Below, piece after piece: positions 8,898 to 17,755 of a DNA stretch of 64,000 bases. Source of the stretch: CALMEC01 sp964628685 (GTDB taxonomy: Bacteria; Actinomycetota; Thermoleophilia; Miltoncostaeales; Miltoncostaeaceae); assembly GCA_964628685.1 (NCBI GenBank), contig CAZVNM010000003.1:1-64000 (forward strand), read 5' to 3'. Every line of letters starts with the position of its first letter. Position 1 is the first letter of the stretch. The position numbers and the translations under genes were made by a program. The notes beneath the pieces are model-generated. The model was not told the DNA's origin. It worked only from the letters and a program-made list of their open reading frames with translations, and made no database searches.

Positions 8898-10484
8898 GTG
8901 CAAATGGGCGTTCGATCTCGAGGAATGGTGGGGGCCCTCGCCGTGGCCGCCGCGGGTGCGGCGATCGGCATCGGGGCGTCTGCCGGGCAGGGCGCAGGCG
9001 TGGTCAAGGACATCGCACTCACGCCGGCCGGCACCTACGCCACGGGCCTGGGTGCGGGTTCGGCCGAGACGTCGGCGGTTGAACGCGGGCTGATGTTCGT
9101 GACGAACTCGGGCGACAACAGCCTGGACATCGTCGACGTGCGCAACCCGGCGGCACCGCGGCTCGTGACCCGCGTGGACCTGTCGGCGTACGGCGCCGGC
9201 CCCAACAGCGTGGACGCCGACGGCCAGTACGTCGCGGTCGCGGTCGAGGCCGCCGTCAAGACCGACCCCGGCGCGGTCGTCCTGCTGCGGCGCGACGGAA
9301 CCCACGTCGCCACCGCCAGGGTCGGCGCACTCCCGGACATGCTCACGTTCACCCCCGACGGCCGGCGCATCGTGGTCGCCAACGAGGGTGAGCCGTCGAG
9401 CTACGGGAAGCCGGACTCGGTCGACCCCGAGGGCACCGTGTCGATCATCGACGTCAGGGACCTGGTGCGCGGCCGCGACGCCGTGCGCACCGTGGACTTC
9501 CGCGACTTCAACGCGGGTGCCAAGCGTCACGGCGAGCTGCCGGCGGGCATCCGCCTGAACGGCCCCGGGGCGACGGTCGCCCAGGACCTGGAGCCCGAGT
9601 ACGTCAGCATCGACGGGAAGACCGCCGCCGTGACCCTGCAGGAGGCGAACGCCATCGCCTTCATCGACCTGGACCGCGCCCGCGTGACGCGGATCGCCGC
9701 CCTCGGCACGGTCGACCGCTCCACGCCCGGGTTCGGCATGGACGCAAGCGACCGGGACGGCGGGATCAACATCGCCAACTGGCCGGTGTTCGGCATGCCG
9801 ATGCCCGACGCCATCGCGAGCTTCCGCGTGAAGGGCGCGACGTACCACATCACCGCCAACGAGGGCGACGCCCGCGACTACACGGGCTTCGTCGACGAGG
9901 CGCGCGTCAAGTCGCTGAAGCTCGACCCGGTCGCCTTCCCCGACCCGTCGATCAGGACCGACGCCAAGCTCGGTCGCCTGAACGTGTCGACCACCGACGG
10001 GGTCGGTCCCAACGGCCACACCGCCCTGTTCGCGTTCGGCACGCGCTCGGCCACCATCTGGAACGCGGCCGGCGAGCGCGTGGCCGACACCGGCGACATG
10101 TTCGAGCGGGTCACCGCGCGACTCGCCCCCACGGCGTTCAACGCCGACAACGAGTCGGCGGAGTTCGACAACCGCAGCGACAACAAGGGCCCCGAGCCCG
10201 AGGGCGTCGCGACCGGCAAGGTCAACGGGCGCACCTACGCGTTCGTGGGCCTCGAGCGGATCGGCGGGATCATGGTCCTGGACGTGTCGGAGCCGACCGC
10301 ACCGCGCTTCGTGCAGTGGGCCAACAACCGCGACTACACGAAGGACGCCGCGCCGGACAGCGGTCCGGAGATCGTGCGCTTCGTGGCGTCGTCGGACAGC
10401 CCCACCGGGCGTCCCATGGTGTCGGTCGCCAACGAGATCAGCGGCACGGTGACCTTCTACGGCGTCGATCGGGCCCGACGCTAG
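8898..10484 (+). CDS. Secreted choice-of-anchor I family protein
   Basis: 528 residues with an N-terminal signal peptide (hydrophobic VGALAVAAAGAAIGIGASA). The mature part is a beta-propeller-like fold of LVIVD-type repeats: VTNSGDNSLDIVDVRNP, LTFTPDGRRIVVANEGEPSSYG, DPEGTVSIIDV, QEANAIAFIDL, FVGLERIGGIMVLDVSEP. The NEGE and NEGD motifs are typical of the choice-of-anchor I family, often found next to phosphatases or in surface proteins. No C-terminal sorting signal or TM helix is visible, so it is probably released. Start GTG 8898 (ATG 8904 is an alternative); a Shine-Dalgarno sequence ends four bases before the GTG. Function unknown. Confidence 0.85.
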   Translation: MQMGVRSRGMVGALAVAAAGAAIGIGASAGQGAGVVKDIALTPAGTYATGLGAGSAETSAVERGLMFVTNSGDNSLDIVDVRNPAAPRLVTRVDLSAYGAGPNSVDADGQYVAVAVEAAVKTDPGAVVLLRRDGTHVATARVGALPDMLTFTPDGRRIVVANEGEPSSYGKPDSVDPEGTVSIIDVRDLVRGRDAVRTVDFRDFNAGAKRHGELPAGIRLNGPGATVAQDLEPEYVSIDGKTAAVTLQEANAIAFIDLDRARVTRIAALGTVDRSTPGFGMDASDRDGGINIANWPVFGMPMPDAIASFRVKGATYHITANEGDARDYTGFVDEARVKSLKLDPVAFPDPSIRTDAKLGRLNVSTTDGVGPNGHTALFAFGTRSATIWNAAGERVADTGDMFERVTARLAPTAFNADNESAEFDNRSDNKGPEPEGVATGKVNGRTYAFVGLERIGGIMVLDVSEPTAPRFVQWANNRDYTKDAAPDSGPEIVRFVASSDSPTGRPMVSVANEISGTVTFYGVDRARR

Positions 10485-10493
10485 GACCCATCC

Positions 10494-10521
10494 GCGGGCG
10501 GGGGCCGACACCCCCGCCCGC
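10494..10521. terminator. GC-rich hairpin after the choice-of-anchor gene
   Basis: Perfect 11-bp stem GCGGGCGGGGG / CCCCCGCCCGC with a 6-base loop, starting about ten bases after the stop codon. No U tract; an outer GACCC/GGGTC pair may extend it. Confidence 0.55.
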
Positions 10522-10615
10522 CACCGGGTCGGGTGGAACGCGGTGTGGACCACCAGCACACCCCGGTCACACCCGCACCCGCTCCGCGCACCGCGAATTG
10601 CGTCACACTGCACCC

Positions 10616-11410
10616 ATGGGCGAACACAAGCGGGTCGACAGCTGGATGACGGACATGGACGGGGTGCTGATCCGCGGTGATCACGTCATCCCCGGCGCCG
10701 CCGAGTTCATCGAGGCCCTCAAGCGGACCGGACGCCGCTTCCTGGTGCTCACCAACAACTCCTTCTTCACCCCGCGCGACCTGTGCGCCCGTCTGGCGCG
10801 CATGGGGCTCGAGGTGCCCGAGGACGCCATCTGGACCTCCGCCCTGGCGACGGCCCAGTTCCTGGACGATCAGCGTCCGGGCGGCAGCGCCTACGTGATC
10901 GGCGAGGCAGGGCTCACCACCGCGCTGCACGAGGTGGGCTACACGCTGACCGCGATGGAACCGGACTACGTGGTGCTGGGTGAGACGGTCACCTATTCGT
11001 TCGAGGTCATCACCCGTGCGGTGCGGCTGATCGAGGCGGGTGCGCGGTTCATCGCGACCAACCCCGACCCGAGCGGGCCCACCCAGTGGGGCACGACGCC
11101 CGCGACGGGGTCGGTGGCGGCGCTCATCACGGCGGCCACCGGACGCACGCCGTACTTCGTGGGCAAGCCCAACCCGCTGATGATGCGAAACGCCCTCAAC
11201 AAGATCGACGCGCACTCCGAGACCACGGTGATGATCGGCGACCGCATGGACACCGACGTCATCAGCGGCCTGGAGGCCGGTCTGCGGACGATCCTGGTCC
11301 TGACCGGATCGACCCGCGCCGAGGAGGTCGACACCTTCCCGTTCCGGCCGACCCGGGTGGTCGACTCGATCGCCGATGTGCTGCCGCTGGTGGAGGAACT
11401 GGCGGGCTGA
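10616..11410 (+). CDS. HAD-IIA family phosphatase (NagD-like)
   Basis: 264 residues. HAD hydrolase with nucleophile Asp13 and Asp15 in MTDMDGVLI, motif II in VLTNNSF, motif III Lys in VGKPNPLMM, and motif IV in MIGDRMDTDV; the C2-type cap between motifs II and III places it with NagD/p-nitrophenylphosphatase-like enzymes. Substrate probably a small phosphorylated metabolite (nucleotide or sugar phosphate); not determinable. ATG 10616 chosen because the protein N-terminus matches the family; CACACT lies six bases before it, hinting at a leaderless mRNA. Confidence 0.88.
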   Translation: MGEHKRVDSWMTDMDGVLIRGDHVIPGAAEFIEALKRTGRRFLVLTNNSFFTPRDLCARLARMGLEVPEDAIWTSALATAQFLDDQRPGGSAYVIGEAGLTTALHEVGYTLTAMEPDYVVLGETVTYSFEVITRAVRLIEAGARFIATNPDPSGPTQWGTTPATGSVAALITAATGRTPYFVGKPNPLMMRNALNKIDAHSETTVMIGDRMDTDVISGLEAGLRTILVLTGSTRAEEVDTFPFRPTRVVDSIADVLPLVEELAG

Positions 11411-11501
11411 GCACCGCGGGTCCCGCGGCCCGACACGCACCGGCCCATTAAGGATCCGTCATGGTGCGGGTGCGACGGGGTCCGGGGACGACCCGCGCAG
11501 A

Positions 11502-11507
11502 TACGAT
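11502..11507 (+). promoter_or_regulatory. -10 element TACGAT, probably leaderless
   Basis: TACGAT ends eight bases before the ATG at 11516 of the P-type ATPase. No Shine-Dalgarno sequence in between. Confidence 0.5.
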
Positions 11508-11515
11508 CGCCGGCG

Positions 11516-13990
11516 ATGACTTCCCAACCGACCGCTCCGCCCGCCCCGAGGACCGGACTGACGGCCGCCGAGGTCGCCGAGCGCGTCGCCGACGGCCGCT
11601 CCAACGACCTGCCGTCCAGCACCGGGCGCAGCCGCTGGGAGATCGTCCGCGCCAACGTCTTCACCCGCATCAACTTCATCCTCGGCGTACTGCTCGCGAT
11701 CGTCCTCACCACCGGATCGATCATCAACGCCGCGTTCGGCCTGCTGATCATCTTCAACAGCGCCGTGGGCATCATCCAGGAGCTGCGCGCCAAGAAGACC
11801 CTCGACAACCTGGCAGTGGTGGGCGAGGCGAAGCCACGGGTGCGCCGCGACGGAGAGTCCCGCGAGATCCATCGCACCGAGGTCGTGCAGGACGACGTGA
11901 TCGAGCTCGGTCAGGGCGATCAGCTGATCGTGGACGGCGAGGTCGTGGAGGCCGGTTCGCTGGAGGTGGACGAGTCGCTCCTCACGGGTGAGGCCGACCC
12001 GGTCGTGAAGCACCCGGGCGACGAGGTGCTCTCGGGGAGCTTCGTGGTCGCCGGGTCCGGCGCGTATCGCGCGACGAAGGTCGGCCGCGACGCGTACGCG
12101 GCACGGCTCGTCGAGGAGGCCAGCAAGTTCACCCTCGTCAACTCCGAGCTGCGCACCGGCATCGACAAGATCCTGGGCGTCGTCAGCATCCTGCTGGTGC
12201 CGGTGGGCCTCCTCACGATCTACACGCAGCTCGTGAGCGTGGACGCCGGCTGGAAGGACGCGGTGCTGGGCATGGTCGGCGCCCTGGTGCCGATGGTGCC
12301 CGAGGGGCTCGTGCTCATGACCTCCATCGCGTTCGCGGTGGGGGTGGTGCGTCTGGGCAAACGGCAATGCCTCGTGCAGGAGCTCCCGGCCATCGAGGGG
12401 CTCGCGCGCGTCGACGTGGTGTGCGCCGACAAGACCGGCACGCTCACCGAGAACGGCATGCGGCTGAAGGAGCTGGTGCCGCTGGCCGCGTCGACGGGCG
12501 CCGCCGAGGCGCTGCTCGAGGAGATCGAACAGATCCTCGGTCAGCTGGCGGCCACCGAACCCAACCCCAACGCGAGCCTCCAGGCCATCGTGGAGGGGGT
12601 GCGGCCGCTTGATGGCGCGCGCTGGACCGAGGCCGAACACGCCCCGTTCACCTCGGCCAAGAAGTGGTCCGGCTCGACGTTCGACACGGAGGGCAGCTGG
12701 GTGCTGGGGGCACCCGACGTGCTCGCGCCGCCCGACTCCGACGCCGGCGCCAGGGCCGAGGAGATCGGCTCGACCGGTCTGCGCGTGCTGCTTCTGGGTC
12801 GCGCCTCCGAACCGGTCACCAGCGCCGACGCGCCCGGGGTCGTGGAGCCCACCGCGCTCGTGGTGCTCGAGCAGCGGGTGCGCCCGGACGCCGGCGAGAC
12901 CATCGACTACTTCCACCGCCAGGACGTGGAGGTGAAGGTCATCTCCGGTGACAACGCCGTCTCGGTGGGCGCCGTCACCGCCGGTCTGGGCGTGCGCGGC
13001 GGCGACCAACCGGTCGACGCGCGGACCCTCGGCGACCCCGAGGTGCCCGACGCCGCGTTCGCCGACACCATCGATGAGCACTCGGTGTTCGGCCGTGTGA
13101 CCCCCGACCAGAAGCGGGCCATGGTGCTGGCGCTGCAGGAGAAGGGTCACACGGTCGCGATGACGGGTGACGGGGTCAACGACGTGCTGGCGCTGAAGGA
13201 CGCCGACATCGGCGTGTCGATGGGCTCGGGCTCACCGGCCACCCGCGCGGTCGCCCAGATCGTGTTGCTGGACAACAAGTTCGCCACGCTTCCCTACGTG
13301 GTTGCGGAGGGCCGGCGGGTCATCGGCAACATCGAGCGGGTCGCGAACCTCTTTCTCACCAAGACCGTCTACTCGGTGCTCCTGGCGCTCCTGGTGGGCA
13401 TCTGGCAGTGGGCGTTCCCGCTGCAGCCCATCCACGTGACCCTCACCAGCTGGTTCACCATCGGCATCCCGGCCTTCCTCCTGTCGCTGGCGCCCAACCA
13501 CGAGCGCGCCCAACCCGGCTTCGCCAAGCGCGTGCTGCGCCTGGCCCTGCCCTCCGGGATCATCGTGGGCATCGCGTCCTTCATCACGTACGCCATGGTC
13601 CACCCGGGCAAGGACCCGGGCGAGGTGGCGAAGCTGCAGGCCTCCACCGCCGTGCTCGCCACCCTCATCGTGGTCGCGACCTGGGTGCTCGCCGTCGTCG
13701 CCCGCCCGTACCGGCCCTGGAAGCTGGGGCTGATCCTGATGTCGGTCGTGGCCTACGGGGTGATCTTCTCGGTGCCGTGGCTGCAGGAGACCCTCAAGCT
13801 CGACAGCGGCAACGGCGGCCAGATGCGCGACGCGCTCCTGGTGGGGCTCGTCGGTGCGGTGCTGGTGGAGGCCGTGTGGTGGTTCTTCCGGCTGCGGGGC
13901 GACACCAGCCGTCGGTTCTGGGACTCGGGACGCGACGACGAGGACGAGCACGAGCACGCCACCCCGGCGACCGGCACCGCCGCCGGCTGA
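11516..13990 (+). CDS. ctpE: P-type cation ATPase, CtpE-like (Ca2+)
   Basis: 824 residues, HAD-IC P-type ATPase. Actuator motif LLTGEADP (TGE 158-160), membrane motif VPEGLVLMTSIAFAVGVVRLG (PEGL 262-265), phosphorylated Asp305 in DKTGTLTENG, and hinge motif MTGDGVNDVLALKDADIG. Six C-terminal membrane helices are visible after this. The PEGLVLMTSIAFAVGVVRL block is characteristic of actinobacterial CtpE, which in mycobacteria is a calcium transporter; substrate Ca2+ is inferred from that. The C-terminal tail is acidic (DDEDEHEHA). Confidence 0.88.
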   Translation: MTSQPTAPPAPRTGLTAAEVAERVADGRSNDLPSSTGRSRWEIVRANVFTRINFILGVLLAIVLTTGSIINAAFGLLIIFNSAVGIIQELRAKKTLDNLAVVGEAKPRVRRDGESREIHRTEVVQDDVIELGQGDQLIVDGEVVEAGSLEVDESLLTGEADPVVKHPGDEVLSGSFVVAGSGAYRATKVGRDAYAARLVEEASKFTLVNSELRTGIDKILGVVSILLVPVGLLTIYTQLVSVDAGWKDAVLGMVGALVPMVPEGLVLMTSIAFAVGVVRLGKRQCLVQELPAIEGLARVDVVCADKTGTLTENGMRLKELVPLAASTGAAEALLEEIEQILGQLAATEPNPNASLQAIVEGVRPLDGARWTEAEHAPFTSAKKWSGSTFDTEGSWVLGAPDVLAPPDSDAGARAEEIGSTGLRVLLLGRASEPVTSADAPGVVEPTALVVLEQRVRPDAGETIDYFHRQDVEVKVISGDNAVSVGAVTAGLGVRGGDQPVDARTLGDPEVPDAAFADTIDEHSVFGRVTPDQKRAMVLALQEKGHTVAMTGDGVNDVLALKDADIGVSMGSGSPATRAVAQIVLLDNKFATLPYVVAEGRRVIGNIERVANLFLTKTVYSVLLALLVGIWQWAFPLQPIHVTLTSWFTIGIPAFLLSLAPNHERAQPGFAKRVLRLALPSGIIVGIASFITYAMVHPGKDPGEVAKLQASTAVLATLIVVATWVLAVVARPYRPWKLGLILMSVVAYGVIFSVPWLQETLKLDSGNGGQMRDALLVGLVGAVLVEAVWWFFRLRGDTSRRFWDSGRDDEDEHEHATPATGTAAG

Positions 13991-13996
13991 AACCCG

Positions 13997-14018
13997 CTCG
14001 CCCTCCCGAAGGGGCGAG
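13997..14018. terminator. Hairpin after ctpE
   Basis: CTCGCCC / GGGCGAG, 7-bp stem with 8-base loop, starting seven bases after the ctpE stop. No T tract. Confidence 0.45.
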
Positions 14019-14212
14019 ACCGGTCACCTGGTTCGCTCACGTGATCGGCCGGCGCCACGCAACCGAGGTGCGCTCGTCGAACGTCGTCAACCGGCTGCAC
14101 GGGTCGGAGGGCACCATGGTGCGCTCCGAGGCCCCGCCCCGCGCGTGTGACATGCCTCACGGCGGGGTGCGCCTCGGGTCATTCGTCACGGGCCATCGTC
14201 GCCGACCGACTG

Positions 14213-14241
14213 TTGTCGGTTGCGAAAAAGCGGCCGATAGT
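14213..14241 (+). promoter_or_regulatory. Promoter TTGTCG-17-GATAGT
   Basis: A -35-like TTGTCG (14213-14218), 17-base spacer, and -10-like GATAGT (14236-14241), nine bases before the ATG at 14251. This supports the short gene downstream being real. Confidence 0.5.
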
Positions 14242-14250
14242 TGGTTCACC

Positions 14251-14475
14251 ATGAACACGCATCCGGTCGTCCAATCCCACGACACACCGGGTTCGTCCAC
14301 GCCGTGGGGCACCACGTACCGGTGGTCGCAGGTGGCGTGCAACGCGGAGCTTCTGCGCGAGGTGAGCAGGGCGCTCGGCTATCTGCCCGCCGACGGCACC
14401 ACGCGCTGCGCGCCCGTCGACACGGTGATCCGCATCCGACGCCACGGCGAGGGCGACAACCCACCGACCGAGTAG
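14251..14475 (+). CDS. Small hypothetical protein (74 aa)
   Basis: Short frame from ATG 14251 to the TAG at 14473. Soluble, with a Trp-Gly-Thr-Thr-Tyr-Arg-Trp stretch and a helix (NAELLREVSRALGYL); ends with a charged tail. No known family. Supported by a well-spaced promoter just upstream and by the lack of any other gene in this interval; no Shine-Dalgarno sequence, as expected if leaderless. Confidence 0.5.
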   Translation: MNTHPVVQSHDTPGSSTPWGTTYRWSQVACNAELLREVSRALGYLPADGTTRCAPVDTVIRIRRHGEGDNPPTE

Positions 14476-14593
14476 GCCCACGCGGGCGTGCGGGCCGGAC
14501 ACGGCTGACCGATCCCGCCGCGGGAGCGGTGGCCCGCCTGCCCCGCGTCCGGTGACACCCGTTCCGCACGACGACCTCTGCAACACTGGACGG

Positions 14594-15082
14594 ATGAAGC
14601 GCATCCTCGCCCCGATCGCCATGGTCGCCCTTCTCCTCGCCGGATGCGGCGGCGGTGGCGACCCCACCGTCACCGACGGGTCGACCGCACCCCCGGTCAT
14701 GACCACCACCGAGGCCGTCCCCACCGGCACCGGGATCACCACCGCGACGGCCGAGGTTCCGGTCGTGCTGGACAGCGTGCGCACGGTCACGCCGGAGGAG
14801 ACCAGGGCGCTGATCAGCGCGGGCGCCGTGGTGATCGACGTGCGCGACCCCAACGAGTTCGACGCCGGCCACCTGAAGGACGCCGAGAACCTCAGCCTCA
14901 ACCAGGGTGACTTCGAGGCCGCGCTGCCGACGCTCAGCAAGGACGACACCTACATCCTGTACTGCCGGTCGGGCAACCGCTCGGCGCAGGCCGCCGCGAT
15001 GATGAAGGCGGCCGGGTTCACCAAGGTGGGCGACGCGGGGGCGTTCACGACGCTTGCGGCGGCGGGGATTCCCACCGGCTGA
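14594..15082 (+). CDS. Rhodanese-domain lipoprotein
   Basis: 162 residues. Lipoprotein signal with Cys18 (LLLAGC), a Thr-rich linker (about 25-60), then one rhodanese domain: VVIDVRDPNEFDAGHLKDAENL (80-100) and the active-site loop YCRSGNRSAQAA with Cys124. Predicted to be anchored on the outer face of the membrane and to act on sulfane sulfur or as a thiol carrier; actual substrate unknown. Start ATG 14594, with AACACT six bases upstream (weak leaderless promoter), not the in-frame start at 14552. Confidence 0.88.
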   Translation: MKRILAPIAMVALLLAGCGGGGDPTVTDGSTAPPVMTTTEAVPTGTGITTATAEVPVVLDSVRTVTPEETRALISAGAVVIDVRDPNEFDAGHLKDAENLSLNQGDFEAALPTLSKDDTYILYCRSGNRSAQAAAMMKAAGFTKVGDAGAFTTLAAAGIPTG

Positions 15083-15236
15083 GGACGTCTGGACGGGCTC
15101 CCGCGCAAGCCTGGTGCCTGACACTTAACTTGCGTGAGGGAGCCCGATGAGTTTCAGCCCCGCCGCCGGTCTCATCGAGGACGACCCGCCCGCGCGGCGG
15201 CGGCCGACCGCCGGCGGCGAAACGAACGGAGGAGCC

Positions 15237-15674
15237 ATGCCCGTGAAACTCGAGAACGTCGGCATCGCCGTGCGCGATCTGGACGCCGCGATCGACTTCT
15301 TCACCGACCTCGGGCTCACCGTCCTGGGGCGTGACACCGTCAGCGGTGAGTGGGCCGACACGGCCGTCGGCCTGGACGGCAACCACGTCCGGATCGCGAT
15401 GCTCGAGACCCCGGACGGCCACGGCCGCCTGGAACTGTTCGAGTACATCCACCCCGCGGCGATCGAGACCGCGCCCACCGTGCCCAACCAGATCGGCATG
15501 CACCGCGTCGCCTTCTCGGTCGACAACCTGGACGACGCCATCGAGATCGCGGCCCGACACGGCGCGCACCCCCTCCGCGGCATCGGCACCTACGAGGACG
15601 CCTATCGACTGGCCTACCTGAGGGGACCCAGCGACATCATCGTCATGCTCGCCGAAGCGCTCGGATCGTCCTGA
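15237..15674 (+). CDS. VOC-family protein (glyoxalase / methylmalonyl-CoA epimerase-like)
   Basis: 145 residues with two beta-alpha-beta-beta-beta modules: LENVGIAVRDLDAAIDFFTDLGL and IGMHRVAFSVDNLDDAIEIA. The start is fixed by an excellent ribosome binding site, GGAGGAG at 15228-15234, two bases before ATG 15237; an upstream ATG at 15147 is unlikely. The usual first metal-binding His in the (D)HVGI strand is Asn (ENVGI); His in GMHRVAF and Glu in RLELFEY are present, so the metal site may be altered. Substrate unknown. Its stop codon is part of a hairpin shared with the convergent SpoU gene. Confidence 0.82.
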   Translation: MPVKLENVGIAVRDLDAAIDFFTDLGLTVLGRDTVSGEWADTAVGLDGNHVRIAMLETPDGHGRLELFEYIHPAAIETAPTVPNQIGMHRVAFSVDNLDDAIEIAARHGAHPLRGIGTYEDAYRLAYLRGPSDIIVMLAEALGSS

Positions 15675-15693
15675 GGCCGAGGCGGGGCCTCAG
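15671..15693. terminator. Bidirectional hairpin over two stop codons
   Basis: CTGAGGCC / GGCCTCAG, 8-bp stem, 7-base loop. The stem itself contains the TGA of the VOC gene (15672-15674) and the TGA of the SpoU gene (complement of 15690-15692). Confidence 0.6.
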
Positions 15694-16316
15694 TGCTCGC
15701 GGTGCGGTGCCGGCCCCTGCGTGAGGCCGCGGGTGAGGACGCCCTCGCGCACGGGACGACGCCCGCGACGGGCGACCAGACCGTCAGCGGCATCGCGGTG
15801 GCGGGCGGCGATGGAGTAGGCCGCGACGCCGAACGCCACCGACACGTTGAGGCTCTCCTTGTCGCCGAACATGGGGATCTCGACGATGCGGTCGGCACGG
15901 GCGACGAGTTCGGGCGGGGCGCCGTCCAGCTCGCCGCAGACGACCAGCGCCAGCGGCCCGTCGGGCACGTCGAGGTCCGTGTGGGCCACGGCGTCCACGT
16001 GCTGCTCCAGCAGCACCACGTGCACGCCTTCCAGCATGGCGAGCAGCGCCGGCAGGTTGGGCGCCGCCACGTGGGGGAGCGTCTCCTCCGCACCCAGCGC
16101 CACCTTGGCGATGCGCGGGTCTGGTGGGCTGCCCGTGATGCCCGAGCAGACGACACCGGCGAAACCGGCACCGTCGGCGGTGCGGAAGACGGCGCCCACG
16201 TTGTGCATGCTGCGCACGTCGTGGGCGACCGCCACCGGGCCGTCGTGCCACCAGGTGGGCGTGTCGAACGCGCGGGTCACCGCGACATCATCGCCCGCCG
16301 GCGCGGCGTGCGTCAC
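15690..16316 (-). CDS. SpoU/TrmH-family RNA 2'-O-methyltransferase
   Basis: 208 residues, only the SPOUT catalytic domain. Motif 1: VAHDVRSMHNVGAVFRTADGAGF; motif 2: GPLALVVCGELDG; motif 3: EIPMFGDKESLNVSVAFGVAAY, whose Ser/Asn/Val run builds the knotted SAM site. Lacks the N-terminal RNA-binding extension of RlmB, so probably methylates a tRNA or rRNA ribose; site unknown. Start at GTG 16316, which overlaps the DUF1772 stop (GTGA). Third gene of the NmrA-DUF1772-SpoU operon. A longer in-frame start exists upstream but would lie inside DUF1772. Confidence 0.88.
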   Translation of the reverse strand: MTHAAPAGDDVAVTRAFDTPTWWHDGPVAVAHDVRSMHNVGAVFRTADGAGFAGVVCSGITGSPPDPRIAKVALGAEETLPHVAAPNLPALLAMLEGVHVVLLEQHVDAVAHTDLDVPDGPLALVVCGELDGAPPELVARADRIVEIPMFGDKESLNVSVAFGVAAYSIAARHRDAADGLVARRGRRPVREGVLTRGLTQGPAPHREH

Positions 16317-16807
16317 GCGCGTCGTCCCGACGCGGTCATCGCGAGGACGAGGAGCACCACCGCCACCGCACCCGACACCACCCGCACGTGGTTCCAGGCG
16401 GTCCACTCCACCAGGTAGCGGTCCCAGACCCGTGCGGCGTCGGATGCGTCCACCGCGGTCGCCGCCAACCGGTCGTTGCGCGGGACGTTGGCCGCGGCGG
16501 TCACCCCGATGACCCCCACCAGGTAGACCAGGGCACCGATCAGCGCGAGCCACGACGCGCGTGATCCCCACTGCGTGATCGCCCACACGGCGACGCCGAC
16601 GCACGCCGCCGCCGTGCCGAACATGGCCGTCATGAGCGGCGGGCGGACCGCCGTGACGTTGATGGACTGCATGGCCGCCATGCCGGCCGGCGGGGCCAGC
16701 CGGCGAAGCCCCGCCATCACGAACGCCGAGAACGCGAAGAGCGCACCGGCGACGAGCCCCGAACCCAGCGCGGCCACGAGCGCCACCACGCGCATGCGCT
16801 CACCCAT
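16313..16807 (-). CDS. DUF1772 membrane protein
   Basis: 164 residues, four hydrophobic helices (about 7-30, 60-78, 83-105, 140-158), with the DUF1772/anthrone-oxygenase pattern: SAFVMAGLRRL, MQSINVTAV, NVPRNDRLA and a Trp-rich WDRYLVEWTAWNHVR loop. Probably an integral membrane oxidoreductase-like protein; real activity unknown. Start ATG 16807 overlaps the stop of the upstream NmrA gene (ATGA). DUF1772, NmrA-type reductase and AraC regulators are often neighbours. Confidence 0.85.
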   Translation of the reverse strand: MGERMRVVALVAALGSGLVAGALFAFSAFVMAGLRRLAPPAGMAAMQSINVTAVRPPLMTAMFGTAAACVGVAVWAITQWGSRASWLALIGALVYLVGVIGVTAAANVPRNDRLAATAVDASDAARVWDRYLVEWTAWNHVRVVSGAVAVVLLVLAMTASGRRA

Positions 16808-17643
16808 CAGCGAACCTCCGACGCGCCGGGCATGGCAACGGCCGCGCGCAGCGACTGGTCGAACGACCGCGCCAGCCGGCCCAACGCCTCATGCACGCCG
16901 TCCGCCGTGGCCACGTTGCGACCGTCCAGCACCTCCACGAACAGGTACGTGAGCAGATCGACCACCGGCGCCGGCGTGCCGGCGTCCACCAGTCGCCCCG
17001 CGAACTCCTCCGGCGGGACGGACGCGAACGTCACATCGCGGCCGGTCACCGCGGCGATCCGACGGCATGCGTCGGCGAACGTGATCGCCTCCGGGCCGGT
17101 CACCTCGTACAGGCGGCCGACGTGGCGGTCGTCCACGAGCGCGGCGGCCGCGACCTCGGCGATGTCGTCCACGTCGACGAAGGGCTCCGGCACGTCGCCC
17201 ACCGGCAGCTCCAGGCGTCCACGCGCCACGTCGGCGGCGAACGCGCCCTCGCTGAAGTTCTGGGTGAACCAGCTCGCCCGGACGATGGTCCACTCGCCGT
17301 CCCAGCCGCGCACGACGTCCTCGGCCCGTTGTGCCTCCTCCTCACCCCGTCCCGAGAGCAGGACGACGCGCCGCAGCCCCACCGCGTCGGCCACGTCCAG
17401 CAGCGCCCGCACGGCGTCGACCGCACCCGGCACCACCAGGTCGGGCGCGTAGGCCACGTAGGCCGCCCGGCACCCGGCCAGCGCGTCCGGCCACGTGCCG
17501 GCGTCCTCCCAGTCGAACGGCGGCGTCGAGGACCGCGACAGTGGACGCACCCTGCGCCCCGCCGCGTCCAGGATGCGCGCCACCCGGGATCCGGTCTTCC
17601 CCGTCGCTCCGATCACCGCCACCATCTCGTCCTGCGTCACCAT
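16807..17643 (-). CDS. NmrA-family NAD(P)-binding protein
   Basis: 278 residues; atypical short-chain dehydrogenase/NmrA fold. Rossmann glycine motif GATGKTG near residues 12-18, a VVLLSGRGEEEAQRAEDVV segment, the RASWFTQNF block, and EPFVDVDDIAEVAAAAL typical of NAD(P)H-binding azoreductase/NmrA-like proteins. Soluble. First gene of a three-gene operon, divergent from the AraC-type regulator at 17756, which probably controls it. Confidence 0.87.
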   Translation of the reverse strand: MVTQDEMVAVIGATGKTGSRVARILDAAGRRVRPLSRSSTPPFDWEDAGTWPDALAGCRAAYVAYAPDLVVPGAVDAVRALLDVADAVGLRRVVLLSGRGEEEAQRAEDVVRGWDGEWTIVRASWFTQNFSEGAFAADVARGRLELPVGDVPEPFVDVDDIAEVAAAALVDDRHVGRLYEVTGPEAITFADACRRIAAVTGRDVTFASVPPEEFAGRLVDAGTPAPVVDLLTYLFVEVLDGRNVATADGVHEALGRLARSFDQSLRAAVAMPGASEVR

Positions 17644-17742
17644 CGTCCGACCTCCGGGTCGTGTTGTTGTCGTGGTGCGCAGTCAACGCCCCGTCGATGA
17701 GCGTTTGAATGGTCAGGGCTGTCGAATACATGTCAGATCGTC

Positions 17743-17748
17743 TAGCCT
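17743..17748 (+). promoter_or_regulatory. -10 element TAGCCT, probably leaderless
   Basis: TAGCCT ends seven bases before the ATG of the AraC regulator. The 112-base gap to the divergent NmrA gene holds both promoters. Confidence 0.5.
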
Positions 17749-17755
17749 GATCGCC

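Noticed and set aside
13408..14250. N-terminal extension of the 74-residue protein back into ctpE
   Set aside because: The frame overlaps the end of the P-type ATPase in another phase and has Pro/Arg/Gly-rich shadow composition; only the part from ATG 14251 has its own promoter.
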